The notes under the pieces are model-generated. The model was not told the origin of the DNA. It saw nothing but the letters and a program-made list of their open reading frames with translations, and ran no database searches. Positions 44,788 to 55,333 of a stretch of DNA of 64,000 nt are shown piece by piece (positions within the stretch are counted from its first letter, which is position 1; each line of letters starts with the position of its first letter). The stretch comes from Microcyclospora pomicola. Its lineage: Eukaryota; Ascomycota; Dothideomycetes; Capnodiales. A program made the position numbers and the translations under genes. Where the stretch lies: the NCBI GenBank assembly GCA_002786065.1, contig NHNY01000034.1:186001-250000 (forward strand), written 5' to 3'.

Positions 44788-44793
44788 CTGCGG

Positions 44794-44881
44794 ACTGACC
44801 TCCGTGCAGTTGCTGCAAAAGAAAGTCATCGCTTCGACGTCTGTCCAACATAGAAACTTATAACAAGCGCGCGACTCACAA
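44794..44881 (+). promoter_or_regulatory. REX1: Residual proximal promoter/leader of REX1
   Basis: Only 88 bp separate the right copy of CTGCGG from the REX1 ATG. Everything further upstream is the AT-rich element, so transcription must start here or inside the element. Confidence 0.55.
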
Positions 44882-47014
44882 ATGACGAAACGGAAGAGAG
44901 CGCACCATGATCATGGGCGCGACTCACAGGTTGGAGTTGGAGCCACTTTGGCAGCACTGAAAGCCGTCGAAAATCACAGCGCCGCCGAAAATGTCACAGA
45001 AGGCAGTGAATGGGAGACGGTCAAGAAACGCAAGAAGCATCCCAAAGGCGGCAATTATCCATCCATCGCACACTCCTCGCACGCCCGCCTGCAGAGCTGT
45101 GTCAAGCTTAGCGACCTGCAGAACTTGGTCCTGTACCTGCTCGCTGATGGCAATGCGCCACAATGGTGCGCGGTCAGACATCACAGCAATGTGCGGAAAG
45201 TGGTAGTGCTCATGGTTCCAGGCCTGGAGCCTGGCATGTTCGATGGAACCATCTTACCGCTGCCATCCAGTGGAGAGGTTGCACAAAAGGAGTCTTCATC
45301 AGCAGATAGCACAGAGCTAGCTTCCAACCAAGACAACAACGATTCCCAGCATGTGCAGCAGAGTTCGACGTCCAAACCTTACAAGTCCCCCGATGATTAC
45401 TACCCTACCAAACTCTCTCCATCCGGTCTGCCTGATTCACTCAAACCTCTGGCTGGCATATTCGAGCATATTTGGCCTGTCAAAACACCTGGAGAAGACC
45501 GGTACTCCAAGATGCATTCTCCGCTGGCGGCTCTACTCACTGCTCCGATTGTGAAGACCAAGGAAGACAAGAAGGCGAAAGGACCTCAATTTCCACTAGA
45601 AGGGCGAAACTGGCAAAATAAACGTACTCCCGTCACCGAGCTTGTTGCCACGACTGACGAGCTCGCTGAGGAAGGCTATGTTCTGCACCCTGCGCACTAC
45701 CGAAATACCCCTACCGCCAAGTTGTCCGCGGAGCGTCGTGTCGAAAACAAGACTAGCACACTCGATGGCTGGGTCGACGTCGTTGATGTGCACGACTTAA
45801 GTGCTGGCAATGCCCCGGACAGGGACATCGAAAGTGGTGCTGTCACTGCTGGACGTAAAGTGTTCGCCATGGACTGCGAGATGTGTATCACTTCTCCGAG
45901 AGGGGTGTCGCCGCAGATTTTCAGTTTGACGCGCATATCAATCCTGGACTGGGACGGAGAAGTGGTGCTTGATGAGCTCGTGAAGCCTGCAAGCCCTATC
46001 ACAGACTACCTCACACCATACTCTGGGATCACAGCAGAACTTCTCGAAGGCGTCAAAACCACTTTACCGGACATACAAGAGAAGCTGCGCGGCATTCTCA
46101 CGCCACAAACAGTTCTTGTAGGCCACTCATTGGTCAGCGACCTGAATGCCCTTATGATTACGCATCCATTCGTCATTGATACCGCACTCCTCTACCCACA
46201 CCCTCGTGGGCCGCCGCTGAAATCATCCCTCAAATGGCTATCTCAGAAGTATCTAGGCCGTGAGATTCAAAAGGGTCATGGTTCTACTGGGCACAACAGC
46301 AGCGAGGATGCACGGGCTTGTCTCGATCTTGTCAAGCAGAAATGCGAAAAGGGCAAATCATGGGGCACACCAGAAGCCAACGGCGAGAGCATATTCAAAC
46401 GTCTTGATCGAAGCCATCGTGCTAAGCGTGACAAGGTCAACCCTGCTGGAGATGACGAGCATAGAATCGGCGCAGTCATCGATTGGGGCGATCCAAGTCG
46501 CGGCTACGGTAGCTCAGCAAAGGTTGTGATTGGATGTGAAAGCGATGTTGAGGTCGTTGCTGCGGTCAAGCGAGCCGTCCTTGGCGAAGCAGAGGAAAGC
46601 TTGACCACCGTCCCACGAGGCGGATGTGACTTCACCTGGGCGCGATTCCGAGAGCTTGAAGCCTATCGTGGATTCTGGTCTCGATCCAAGACGGCCGACA
46701 ATGCGGCGATTCGATCCACCTCGCTGACATCGACCTCGGAAGCCACACTGGCCACTGTGGTCGGAGAGACGGTGCAGCACATTCAGGAAATATGGGACGC
46801 GCTGCCTTTGTGTACTGCCATGATCGTGTATTCAGGGTCCGGCGATCCTAGAGAGTTGTCCAAGATGCAGGACATGCAGCGCCAGTACAAGGAGGAGTTC
46901 AAGGTGAAGAAGTGGGACGAACTCAGCGTGAAGTGGACGGACACGGAGGAGCAGCAGCTACGCAAGGCTTGTGAGACAGCCAGGATGGGCTGTGGGTTCA
47001 TCGCCGTCAAGTAA
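44882..47014 (+). CDS. REX1: RNA exonuclease of the Rex1/Rnh70 type (DEDDh)
   Basis: Single exon, 710 aa. Rex1 trims 3' ends of 5S rRNA, tRNAs and 5.8S rRNA precursors in the nucleus. A basic N-terminus (MTKRKR, KKRKKHPK) would serve as nuclear signal. The exonuclease domain has VFAMDCEMC (Asp331, Glu333), HSLVSDLNAL (Asp420), SLKWLSQKYLGREIQ and GHNSSEDARACLDLVK (His471, Asp476), the complete DEDDh set. The N-terminal 300 residues contain VPGLEPGMFDGTILPLP, as I recall in fungal homologues. A C-terminal region of about 200 residues follows the domain, making it longer than the yeast protein (553 aa). The AT-rich element ends 94 bp upstream of the start. Confidence 0.92.
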   Translation: MTKRKRAHHDHGRDSQVGVGATLAALKAVENHSAAENVTEGSEWETVKKRKKHPKGGNYPSIAHSSHARLQSCVKLSDLQNLVLYLLADGNAPQWCAVRHHSNVRKVVVLMVPGLEPGMFDGTILPLPSSGEVAQKESSSADSTELASNQDNNDSQHVQQSSTSKPYKSPDDYYPTKLSPSGLPDSLKPLAGIFEHIWPVKTPGEDRYSKMHSPLAALLTAPIVKTKEDKKAKGPQFPLEGRNWQNKRTPVTELVATTDELAEEGYVLHPAHYRNTPTAKLSAERRVENKTSTLDGWVDVVDVHDLSAGNAPDRDIESGAVTAGRKVFAMDCEMCITSPRGVSPQIFSLTRISILDWDGEVVLDELVKPASPITDYLTPYSGITAELLEGVKTTLPDIQEKLRGILTPQTVLVGHSLVSDLNALMITHPFVIDTALLYPHPRGPPLKSSLKWLSQKYLGREIQKGHGSTGHNSSEDARACLDLVKQKCEKGKSWGTPEANGESIFKRLDRSHRAKRDKVNPAGDDEHRIGAVIDWGDPSRGYGSSAKVVIGCESDVEVVAAVKRAVLGEAEESLTTVPRGGCDFTWARFRELEAYRGFWSRSKTADNAAIRSTSLTSTSEATLATVVGETVQHIQEIWDALPLCTAMIVYSGSGDPRELSKMQDMQRQYKEEFKVKKWDELSVKWTDTEEQQLRKACETARMGCGFIAVK

Positions 47015-47492
47015 TGAAGGAGATCCTGAACAAAGGAGGATAGGGTTCGGTGTGGTTGAAGACAGCCTCATCTGATGAGATCCGAAACCCGTGAATCCCA
47101 TATTCCTTCTTTTCGTAATCAAACATCAGATCAATCATCAACAAATACGTATGCCAAGTGCGTGGTAAGGATGGATCCTCAGTATATGATATGAGCTCGC
47201 AGCCCGGATGTGGATGGCACGACTTTGATGTGTGGGGCTGGCACATGGCAAATCGGAGAGCCTCGGTAGACGCGAAGGATCACATGTCGGAGAGCTTCCA
47301 CCACATGCTCATGCTCCAGGATTCATAGAATTGCAGCCAAGACTAGCAGTCTGACGAATCTCGAGCGCGTGAATCTTGCCAATATACTGCTCTGACCAAG
47401 CAGTCGAGTAGATCAGGTTGAACTGAAATCGCTGCGCGCTGCTGTCGGATTTGCATACACATTTCAGCAGACCATCTAGTCCACCCACAATC
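47015..47492. other. Intergenic, REX1 3' end and PMP24 promoter
   Basis: 478 bp between two plus-strand genes; nothing else recognised. Confidence 0.5.
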
Positions 47493-48757
47493 ATGGACAA
47501 CTTCAAATCGCTCCAGGTTGGTAGTGGTCGCATTCCGAACGGCGCCATACGTACTGACCGTCCGTCCAGGACTCACTAGAGAAGGTCATCCTCGATCCCA
47601 ATTACCACGCGCCGCTCACTCTCCTCAAAGCCATCCGAAATGGCGCGGTCTATGGCGCCAAAGTCCGCTTCCCACATGCACTGGTCATGATCTTCCTTTT
47701 CCGGTCCGGCACCGTTCGCGAGAAGATTTACCTGGTGTACAAGGCCACGCGACAACATGCGATGAACCTGGCCCGGTTCGCGCTGCTATACAAAGGCTCA
47801 TGCTTGGCGTTGAAGCAGATGAACGGCGGTAAGGAGGAGAGCTTTCACGCCTTCGCCGCCGGCCTGTTCGGTGGATACTGGGTCTTCGGGCACGGTAATG
47901 CCGCCAACATCTCGGTGAATCAACAGATCGTCGTCTACATCTTCGCAAGAGTGGTGCTGGCGTTGGCCAAGTTGGCGGTGCAACCACCGGCCGCGAATAC
48001 GCTGGAGCGAGGCCGCTACGATGGCCATGGCGGCAAGGGCCTGCTAGGACTCAACGAGGAGCAACTGGCATTCGTCCGGCAAAATTCCTGGCCGGTGTTT
48101 GCCAGTGTGAGCTGGGCGAGTGTGATGTGGATATTTCGCTACTATCCGGACACCCTGCAAGGCAGTCTGCGAAGTAGCATGACATACATGTACGTTGCCA
48201 TTCTTTCTTTCGCGTTATGCTTGACACTCTGCACGGACGGTGGGAAGAGACGGAGCCGCGATCTTTCTACTGACGCAGGAACCGCCTCGGCTGACATGGG
48301 AATCTCGTGCCTCACTGTAGATACGATGATGCGGAACGATGGAACAGTCTACGGAACTTCGTCTGGCACAATCGATGATGCGGACGGCAGCGACCTGCTC
48401 ACCATCTTGGGAGGAATCTGTTTTACCATTGGCGGCTCACGAACCATTGCATCTCTTCGACACTACTCACAAACCATCTCACGAAAGCATGTATCATATA
48501 CGTATATACTTTCCCCGCGGGGGAAAACACCCACGATTCCGGGGCGTTCACATGCCAAACACACATACCCACCAACCCACCCCTACACATCGCGAACGCC
48601 TCCTCCACAGCACAGATCCGATCGGCGCGCCCCCGCAAGATTTAACTTACTGATTTCTTGTGCACTTTGTGATTACAGTTTCGCCGGCTCCGAGCATTGG
48701 CATGATCTCAATTCATTCGTTCAGCAGCACGCTCGCGTCATGGTTCCGGAGTGCTAG
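47493..48757 (+). CDS. PMP24: Peroxisomal membrane protein 4 / PMP24-like (Tim17 family)
   Basis: Exons 47493-47516, 47570-48189 and 48679-48757 give 240 aa. PMP24/PXMP4 is a small integral peroxisomal membrane protein related to Tim17/22/23; in fungi it has been linked to peroxisome or Woronin-body biology. Signature: LKAIRNGAVYGAKVRFPHALVMIFLFRSG, YKATRQHAMNLARFALLYK, then FAAGLFGGYWVFG and the last spans. Exon 1 is only 8 codons; the 53-bp intron has donor GTTGGT and branch ACTGACC. The second intron, 489 bp (GTACGT...CAG), is inferred because skipping it gives SSMTYIFAGSEHWHDLNSFV, matching the C-terminus I recall (YI...S.HWD...F). That intron is also 3n long and stop-free, so a 403-aa retained form is possible. 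Confidence 0.85.
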
Positions 48758-50862
48758 AAGGGAGTTCCGTTCTTCTGGTGGCATTCTAGCCGAGCTACCG
48801 AACGCGCTTCGAAGGCGCTTCATTCATTATTACCGAAAACACACTCAATTGCAGCATTTTCAAGGCGTTTCCGCAGGACATTTTCAATTTTCAGCCCAGT
48901 TCATACCGGAGTGTCAGTTGCTAGCGAACAAGCGTGATGGAACAAACCATTTGTCCTACCTGTTCATCCCGCAGTCCCAATCGGGAAATCCGGACGATTC
49001 GTGCAGTCACATTTCAGAGCACAGCACAGCATCCTCGCTAACAGAACATCCATCTGAAGTATCTCCTGGGGGGGTTGAAGTTATGGCAGCTCATGAGTTT
49101 CCTGCTGATAGAGAGGCGCGGATCTGAATGATGAATCTTGCAGCACCGCCTGCACATACTCTAAGTCCCTAAAGGTAGTTCGGAGTCGTTGCTGCAGGAT
49201 AGAGCATTGCTGTAGGCCCTATAAATAGATATAGAGAATCACCTGCTTCTGCCATCGTACTTACCGGATCGTCTTTCCTTCCGACTAGCCAGAGACTGGA
49301 GTGGTAGAACTTACGTCTCTACGATACCGGAGAGCCTGGTCGAGGTGCGCCGGTCCAGATCCCAAAGCTGCTACAACGTCGTGCCAGGTATTCGAAGGCA
49401 CTTCTTCAAAGAAGTGCGCCCTTCGTCCTGCAAGTGAGATCTCGTACTTGGCGAGGTTGTCCTGCTTTCGTTCTCGCTGCTTTTAGCCACGAATTGGTCA
49501 TGCTATAGCAACCAACGCAGCGAGCTTGACATATTCGGCGAACAGCAGGACACTGTATCGAACTCCGCTCATGTCATCTGATCTCCGAGACATAAGTTCT
49601 TCGAGGCGCCACTGCCAAAGCCATGGCGGAATGATCTGCCTGCGCCCAAGCTAGTGCCGTGTTGATGCTCGCCACATTGCTTGGCTCTTCCGCCCAGACG
49701 TGGTCACCAGGTCCGAAGTGGGCGGCAATGGCGATAAGCTGGCTGGCTCCAGATTCGCTTGGAATGGACTTGTGGTGCAATCTTCATGGAGACGGCTTCG
49801 TCTCTGGCAGTCTGCAAACCGACTCGTATATACAACGAAGTTGACGGCACATCGTGAGGGATGATGAGCAGTAGGAAAGAGCGCACACGACACAGCAGGC
49901 CTCTTGATGAAGGGATCATCAAACCTATGCTAAAGTCGTGATGATCCGGTTCGCTCCGTTATTATAAGGTTATCTCCCTGCGGCTCGGGATCAGCACTCA
50001 GGTACAACGACGATCTGACTGCTTCTTCGGGGATGCCGTCTGCATGCTCTTCTTATCATGGAACAATGCTCGCGACCGTCTCGCTACACACCCTGGGTTA
50101 AGATCCGTACATTTAGGATTCTCGACTTCTCCTGCCCCTGATGCTGTGGGACATCCCATTGGACAACTTGGTCTTCACTTCCAAGGTCTGATAGCCGAGA
50201 AAGCGGGACGTGAGAGGGGAATGGCTGGGCGACAGTCTGCCTACCTCTACTCTCTATATCTTAGAGCGACGCTAGAGTGGAAGAAGAAGCTCAAACATCT
50301 GTAGCATCACGACGCTATCGGCCTGCTGCATATCCAGGCTGTGCTGGTGACGAGGTGACTTGCTGAATATGCCATGGCCTTGGACTTCCCGCAAGATCAA
50401 AGCCCAGGAGCTTGTCCTCGGGCCATATGTGGTAGGTGGATGGCCTCGACCTAATCACCTTACCGTACGCCTATGTTACGATCTCCCCAGTCAGTCATGT
50501 CGCACCGCCACCAATACTCGACGCTATCACCCGGATTGAGTGCGGTCTTGCGGATTCCGCCATACCATGCCCGTCGCCTCATGCTAATCCACGTCTAGCA
50601 CCCGCCCCGACGAAGCTTCTGGTCCAAGCATGACAATCAGTCCGCAGCAGCAAGGATCAGCGATGCACGTCGGCTGGCCCTCGTGCTCACCAGGCTATCT
50701 ATGCCACCTTCCTGGATGAGGCAGTCGGGCGATTCCAGCTCGTGTTGTCGAGTAACCAATAGCTCGTGCTGCGTCGAGCTAGGACGATGTATAAAGAGCT
50801 GAAGCGCACCTCTTCCCGTCGAGGTAGCAGGCGAAGGACTTTCTGTTCTGCAACGGCCCATC
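48758..50862. other. 2.1-kb intergenic stretch, nothing supported
   Basis: Short frames only, none with a recognisable domain. Base composition is normal. Contains the promoter of the sedolisin gene at its right end. Confidence 0.5.
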
Positions 50863-53077
50863 ATGTTGTTCAAGCAACTCCTCGCTATCAGCGCTTCCGT
50901 GGCTGTGGCCCTTGCGTCGCCCATCAACTCCAACTATGTCGTCCATGAGAAGCGTTCTCAGCACGCGACTGGTTGGGCGAAGACTGAAGCATTGGACCGC
51001 AGGGCACTCTTGCCAATGCGAATTGGTCTGGCCCAGCGTAATCTAGACAAGGGTTACGAGTGGTTGGAGGAGGTCTCGCACCCGGAGTCCAAGAAATATG
51101 GACAGCATTGGTCTGCGAAAGAGGTTGCTGAGGCATTCGCTCCGAGGTCAGTCTGGTGTATTGGTGGCGCCATGAACTGCGACTAACAAGTTCCTAGCAC
51201 GGAGACAGTGGATGCTGTCAAGGCTTGGCTCCACTCTGCCGGCATCGATGCCTCGCGAACCAAACAATCTCAAGGCTTAAACTGGTTGGAATTCCAGGCG
51301 ACGGTCGACGAGGCTGAAGAGCTTCTCAAGACCAAATAACATGTCTTCGAGCATGATGCCACTGGACAGCCTCACGTTGCTTGCGAGGAATACAGCATTC
51401 CTTCACACCTCCAGAAGCGTGAGTGATTCCAACCGCTACTCATGCACCAGTCAATCACAGCAGCTAATGAGGTATCTCTAGATGTCGACTTCGTCTACCC
51501 AACCGTTCACTTCGATGCCAAGCTCAAGGCACGTGACCCGGCGAACAAAGAGAAGCGTGCAGTCACCCCTGGTGCGAAGAAGGGACAAGGCTGGCCAGGT
51601 TCTGGATCTTTGCCCAAGGTTGGTCAAGTCTGGCCTTCCGGACCTTTCACCGAATTGGAGCACTGTGACACCGCTATCGTGCCGGACTGTCTCCGGGCTC
51701 TATATGAGTTCCCTCCCAACGTCCTTGCCAACAAGAAGAACAGCTACGGTATCGTCGAGTATACGCCACAAGCCTACGTCCCATCTGATCTGGACCTGTT
51801 CTTCAAGAACTACAGCAAGTCGGCTGTTGGATCGCGTCCTATTCTCGATTCGATTGACGGCGGCGTGGTCCAACAGACTGCCATGGGCTTCGACTACAAC
51901 GGCGAGAGTAATCTCGATCTGGAATACGGTATGGCCCTTGTCTACCCGCAGAAGGTGACGCTGTATCAGGTGGGAGACCTTGTTGAGGGCGCCTCGTTCA
52001 ACAACTTCTTGTAAGTGTACACTGTCGACTCGCCGCGGATGATTTGTGCTAACCATCACCTCAGGGATGCCATTGATGCTTCGTACTGCACATATGAGGG
52101 CGGCGATGATCCCACTCAAGACGCTGTCTACCCCGATCCCTACGCAGGCGTTGGAGCGTATGAAGGTCCGGAGAACTGCGGTGGGTTCGCCGCCACCAAG
52201 GTGATTTCGACCTCGTACGGCTACAACGAGCACGACTTGACTCCCTTTTACGAGCAACGTCAATGCAACGAGTACATGAAGCTCGGTCTGCAGGGTGTCT
52301 CAGTCCTGTACAGCTCCGGAGACTACGGTGTCGCCGGCAACGGTGGCCAGTGCATCGATCCTGCCACCGGCGACTACAACTCCGGCAAGTCTGGCCTGTT
52401 CAATCCATCCTTCCCTGGCACCTGCCCATACATCCTGGCCATTGGCGCGACCCAAGTGAAGCCCAACACCAACGTCGTGACCGCGCTCGCCACAGGTCAA
52501 GAGCCCGAAGAAGCCTGTGAAACCGTCATCTACAGCGGCGGCGGCTTCAGCAACGTCTTCCCACTGCCCAGCTACCAATCCGCAGCAGTCAAGAGCTTTT
52601 TCAAGAACCACCCGCCACCGTACGGAGCCGACCGCTACAACAACTCGCAGCAGACGCGCGGCTTCCCCGACTTCTCCGCCAACGGCGCCAACTACATCGT
52701 CGCCATCGACGGCAAGACCGCCCTCGTCTACGGCACCTCGGCCTCCTCCCCGACCTTCGGCTCCATCCTGACCCTCATCAACGAGCAGCGCCTCAACGTC
52801 GGCAAGTCGTCCGTCGGCTTCATCAACCCGACCGCCTACGCCCACCCGTACATCTTCAACGACATCACCCAGGGTGGTAACCAGGGCTGCGGCACGCCCG
52901 GTTTCACCGCTACCACAGGTTGGGTAAGTCAATCCATTCCTCTTGCAGCTTCGTTGTGTATACTTCGAAGCGTAAGTGAATACAAGACTAACTTTGGACC
53001 TCGAACAGGACCCCGTGACCGGGCTTGGCACCCCGAACTACCCCAAGATGCTGGCGCTGTTCTTGAGCCTACCGTAG
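50863..53077 (+). pseudogene. Sedolisin / tripeptidyl-peptidase (S53) gene with an in-frame stop in the propeptide
   Basis: Five exons, 50863-51146, 51198-51418, 51482-52010, 52065-52923 and 53009-53077, would encode 653 codons. Secreted S53 peptidases degrade protein at acid pH. Present: a signal peptide (LLAISASVAVALA), a pro-domain (LPMRIGLAQRNLDKGYEWLEEVSHP), then the catalytic domain with GESNLDLEYG (Glu310, Asp314), YSGGGFSNVFPLP, GTSASSP (Ser570) and the calcium site DPVTGLGTPNYP. All four introns have good junctions and branch sites. However, codon 142, inside the pro-domain, is TAA (51337-51339), where KTKYHVFEH would be expected; one base differs from TAC/TAT. Everything after is intact. 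It is either a very young pseudogene, an assembly error, or a read-through case. Exon structure is confident; status is not. Confidence 0.8.
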
Positions 53078-53789
53078 AAGGTTGCTAGCTCTCGTGCCTA
53101 CGACCTACTGTGTAGACAAGGAGGTTGTGTTATGTTATGCCCCTGAAATGAACGAAATATGATATTCATGAATCCCATCCTTACTGAGGAGTGATTTCCT
53201 CCTTGACTTATGAATCCACATTAAAATTCAGCCTTCAAGTGGTATGTCTATGATGTGCTTTCTACCCGAAGGAGACTTCACTGGGACATAGTGACACGAT
53301 TGAACATTCTACTTGAGAGCGCACTGCAGTGATACAGGAGACTCCGGACGTGACTCGAATATCTGGGATCATGCTTTGTAGTGACGTCTGTTTCTGTTCT
53401 TCTCAATCGACATGCTCGAACCTATAGTGGCAGCTTTCGATGTAGGACGTCATTACTTGTGGTAGGCTGAATGACCCTCATCGAGGTTCGCCGTAGCGGG
53501 TTTCGAATAGCAATTCGACGCGAGGAACGAATCAGCGCGTCAGATGATCACATCTTGTGTAAAGCCCCTGTCTGCGCCTTTACAAGCCTAAGCGGTCTCT
53601 GCTTCATATGCATGGTATCTCGCTCTCCAGGCGATCTAGGGCACCGTGTCCCGTACAGTCTCTTTCCACGCTCTGTTCTGCTGCGTACATCGTACATTCC
53701 CGCGCTCAGTATACCTCCACACTCTGCCCGCTACATCACATCTCCTCTTCCCTTCTCATCATCCCACCGACCTCTTTCAAGTTGCAGGA
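53078..53789. other. Intergenic between convergent genes
   Basis: 712 bp of 3' flanks; no feature recognised. Confidence 0.5.
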
Positions 53790-54544
53790 CTACCGCATAC
53801 TCCTCAGGAAATTGTCCTCCTTGATCGCCGCCTTGCGCTTCTGCCGCATCGCGCGCGTCAGCTCCCGCCGCGCCGCCGCCGCCTCCAAGCTGTCCTCCAC
53901 CGACCCGCCGTCGCCCGCGGGCAAGTCGACGCTCTGCTCGTAGAGCGGGATCTTGGGCGCGAGCGAGCCCGGGTTCAGCAGGGCGGCCTTGCGCTGCGCC
54001 TTGGCGGCTTTTTGGCGCTGTTTCTTCGATTTGGCTGCGAGAGGGGAGGTGTGGTTAGTCTAGCTGTCTGCAAATAGCTGGGAAGATGCGCGCTCGCATG
54101 TGCCGTGCAACTCAAGGCCCGTGGAAAGCAGCACTGAGGAAACTCACCAAACAAATCTCCCTCCGCGCCCGCTCCAGCCGCATCCGCCGCGCCCTTGCCC
54201 TTCCGCTCCAGCACCGTCCACAGCCAATCCGGGTACTCATGATCCTCGCGCGCTACAGGGTCCGGTTTGTTCTTCATGAAGTTCAGGCCCTTGAGGACGG
54301 TGCCGGCGCGCACAGAGCTGGGCGGGTGTTTCGCGGCGGCGGCTTTGCTCGCGGGCTTCCGTGGTACGGCGGCATTGGCGGGAGACGGGGTGAGGGGGGT
54401 ACTGAAGGGCTGGGCGGCGGAGGTGGATGTTGCTGCTGGGGGAGGGGCGGCGCTAGCGAATGAGGAGGACTGGATGTTGGGGTGGAATTTTGAGGTCCGG
54501 AGAGGCCGCGCAGAAAGGCGGCGGAGACACCGTTGGCAGATCAT
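53790..54544 (-). CDS. MRPL37: Mitochondrial large-subunit ribosomal protein mL54 (Mrpl37)
   Basis: Exons 54544-54148 and 54034-53790 give 213 aa. mL54 is a mitochondrion-specific protein of the large ribosomal subunit. The N-terminus MICQRCLRRLSARPLRTSKF is a basic, Arg-rich presequence; a long Ala/Pro linker follows. The core SSVRAGTVLKGLNFMKNKPDPVAREDHEYPDWLWTVL is the family signature, and the second exon gives KSKKQRQKAAKAQRKAAL and DNFLRSMR at the end, also as expected. The 113-bp intron (GTGAGT, branch GACTAACC, GCAG) splits at DLF|AKSKK. The coding strand is GC-rich in the linker. Convergent with the sedolisin gene. Confidence 0.9.
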
Positions 54545-55333
54545 CGTGGACGATACGCGTGAGATTGTGCAATGGCCATTGAGACTGCGGAATATAATTG
54601 AACATCGAGATGGAGGTCGAGGACCCGGCGAGCTTCTCCATTGGGAAACGACAACACGTGACATTCGTGGAGTGAGCAAGTTCAAAGAATCAAGAGTCAA
54701 TGAGAGATCATCTTCGTTCATAGAAATTTCCATTTGTATCAATCCGAGAGTAACCAGACTACCAACGCCTGGAACCAAATCTCCTCATTGGCAATCCGAG
54801 GCAGCCAGCTGCATGGGGGTATAAACACTGGACTCGACTGCAGACTGTGACCATTCCATCTTATCTTGATTCATCATAACCCCTTTCCTGTCCCCAGCTC
54901 CTGAGCTCCAATGCTGCGTTTCCCTCGTTGCTACACTATAAAAGGGAGCCTCAATAATAAGTAAAATGGCCATGCTTGCGCGTGGGCTGATCGTTCTGTT
55001 GTGGCGAAAAAACTCTGTCCTGTTGACGCTTCCGCGTCATGTTATGTCCCTCGACCGAACTGCATGTGATCCGAGATAGCGAACAGTCCTGAAGTCACAA
55101 AAGAAATTGTTGGATCTCCGTCGTTAGTGCTTGGTGGAGAGGTTCGAAACACACCCAAGCTGTCTGAAAAAACAAAAATCCCGCACGCTAAGAATCACAA
55201 TCGACCAAGAGAGTGGCGAGAACTCGTGTGCAGTCTCCTGTACTTGTCGGCGTGGTGACGGTCGTGAACACTCAGTACCACGCCCACTCCGGAAGACATC
55301 CCTTAAGCATCAAGCCATAGGCCGACGAGCTTT
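54545..55333. other. Intergenic, mL54 promoter and hapB 3' side
   Basis: 789 bp between two minus-strand genes; no gene supported. Confidence 0.5.

Noticed and set aside
48660-49127. Separate gene of 155 codons after the PMP24 intron
   Set aside because: It overlaps the true last exon in another frame and has no recognisable content.
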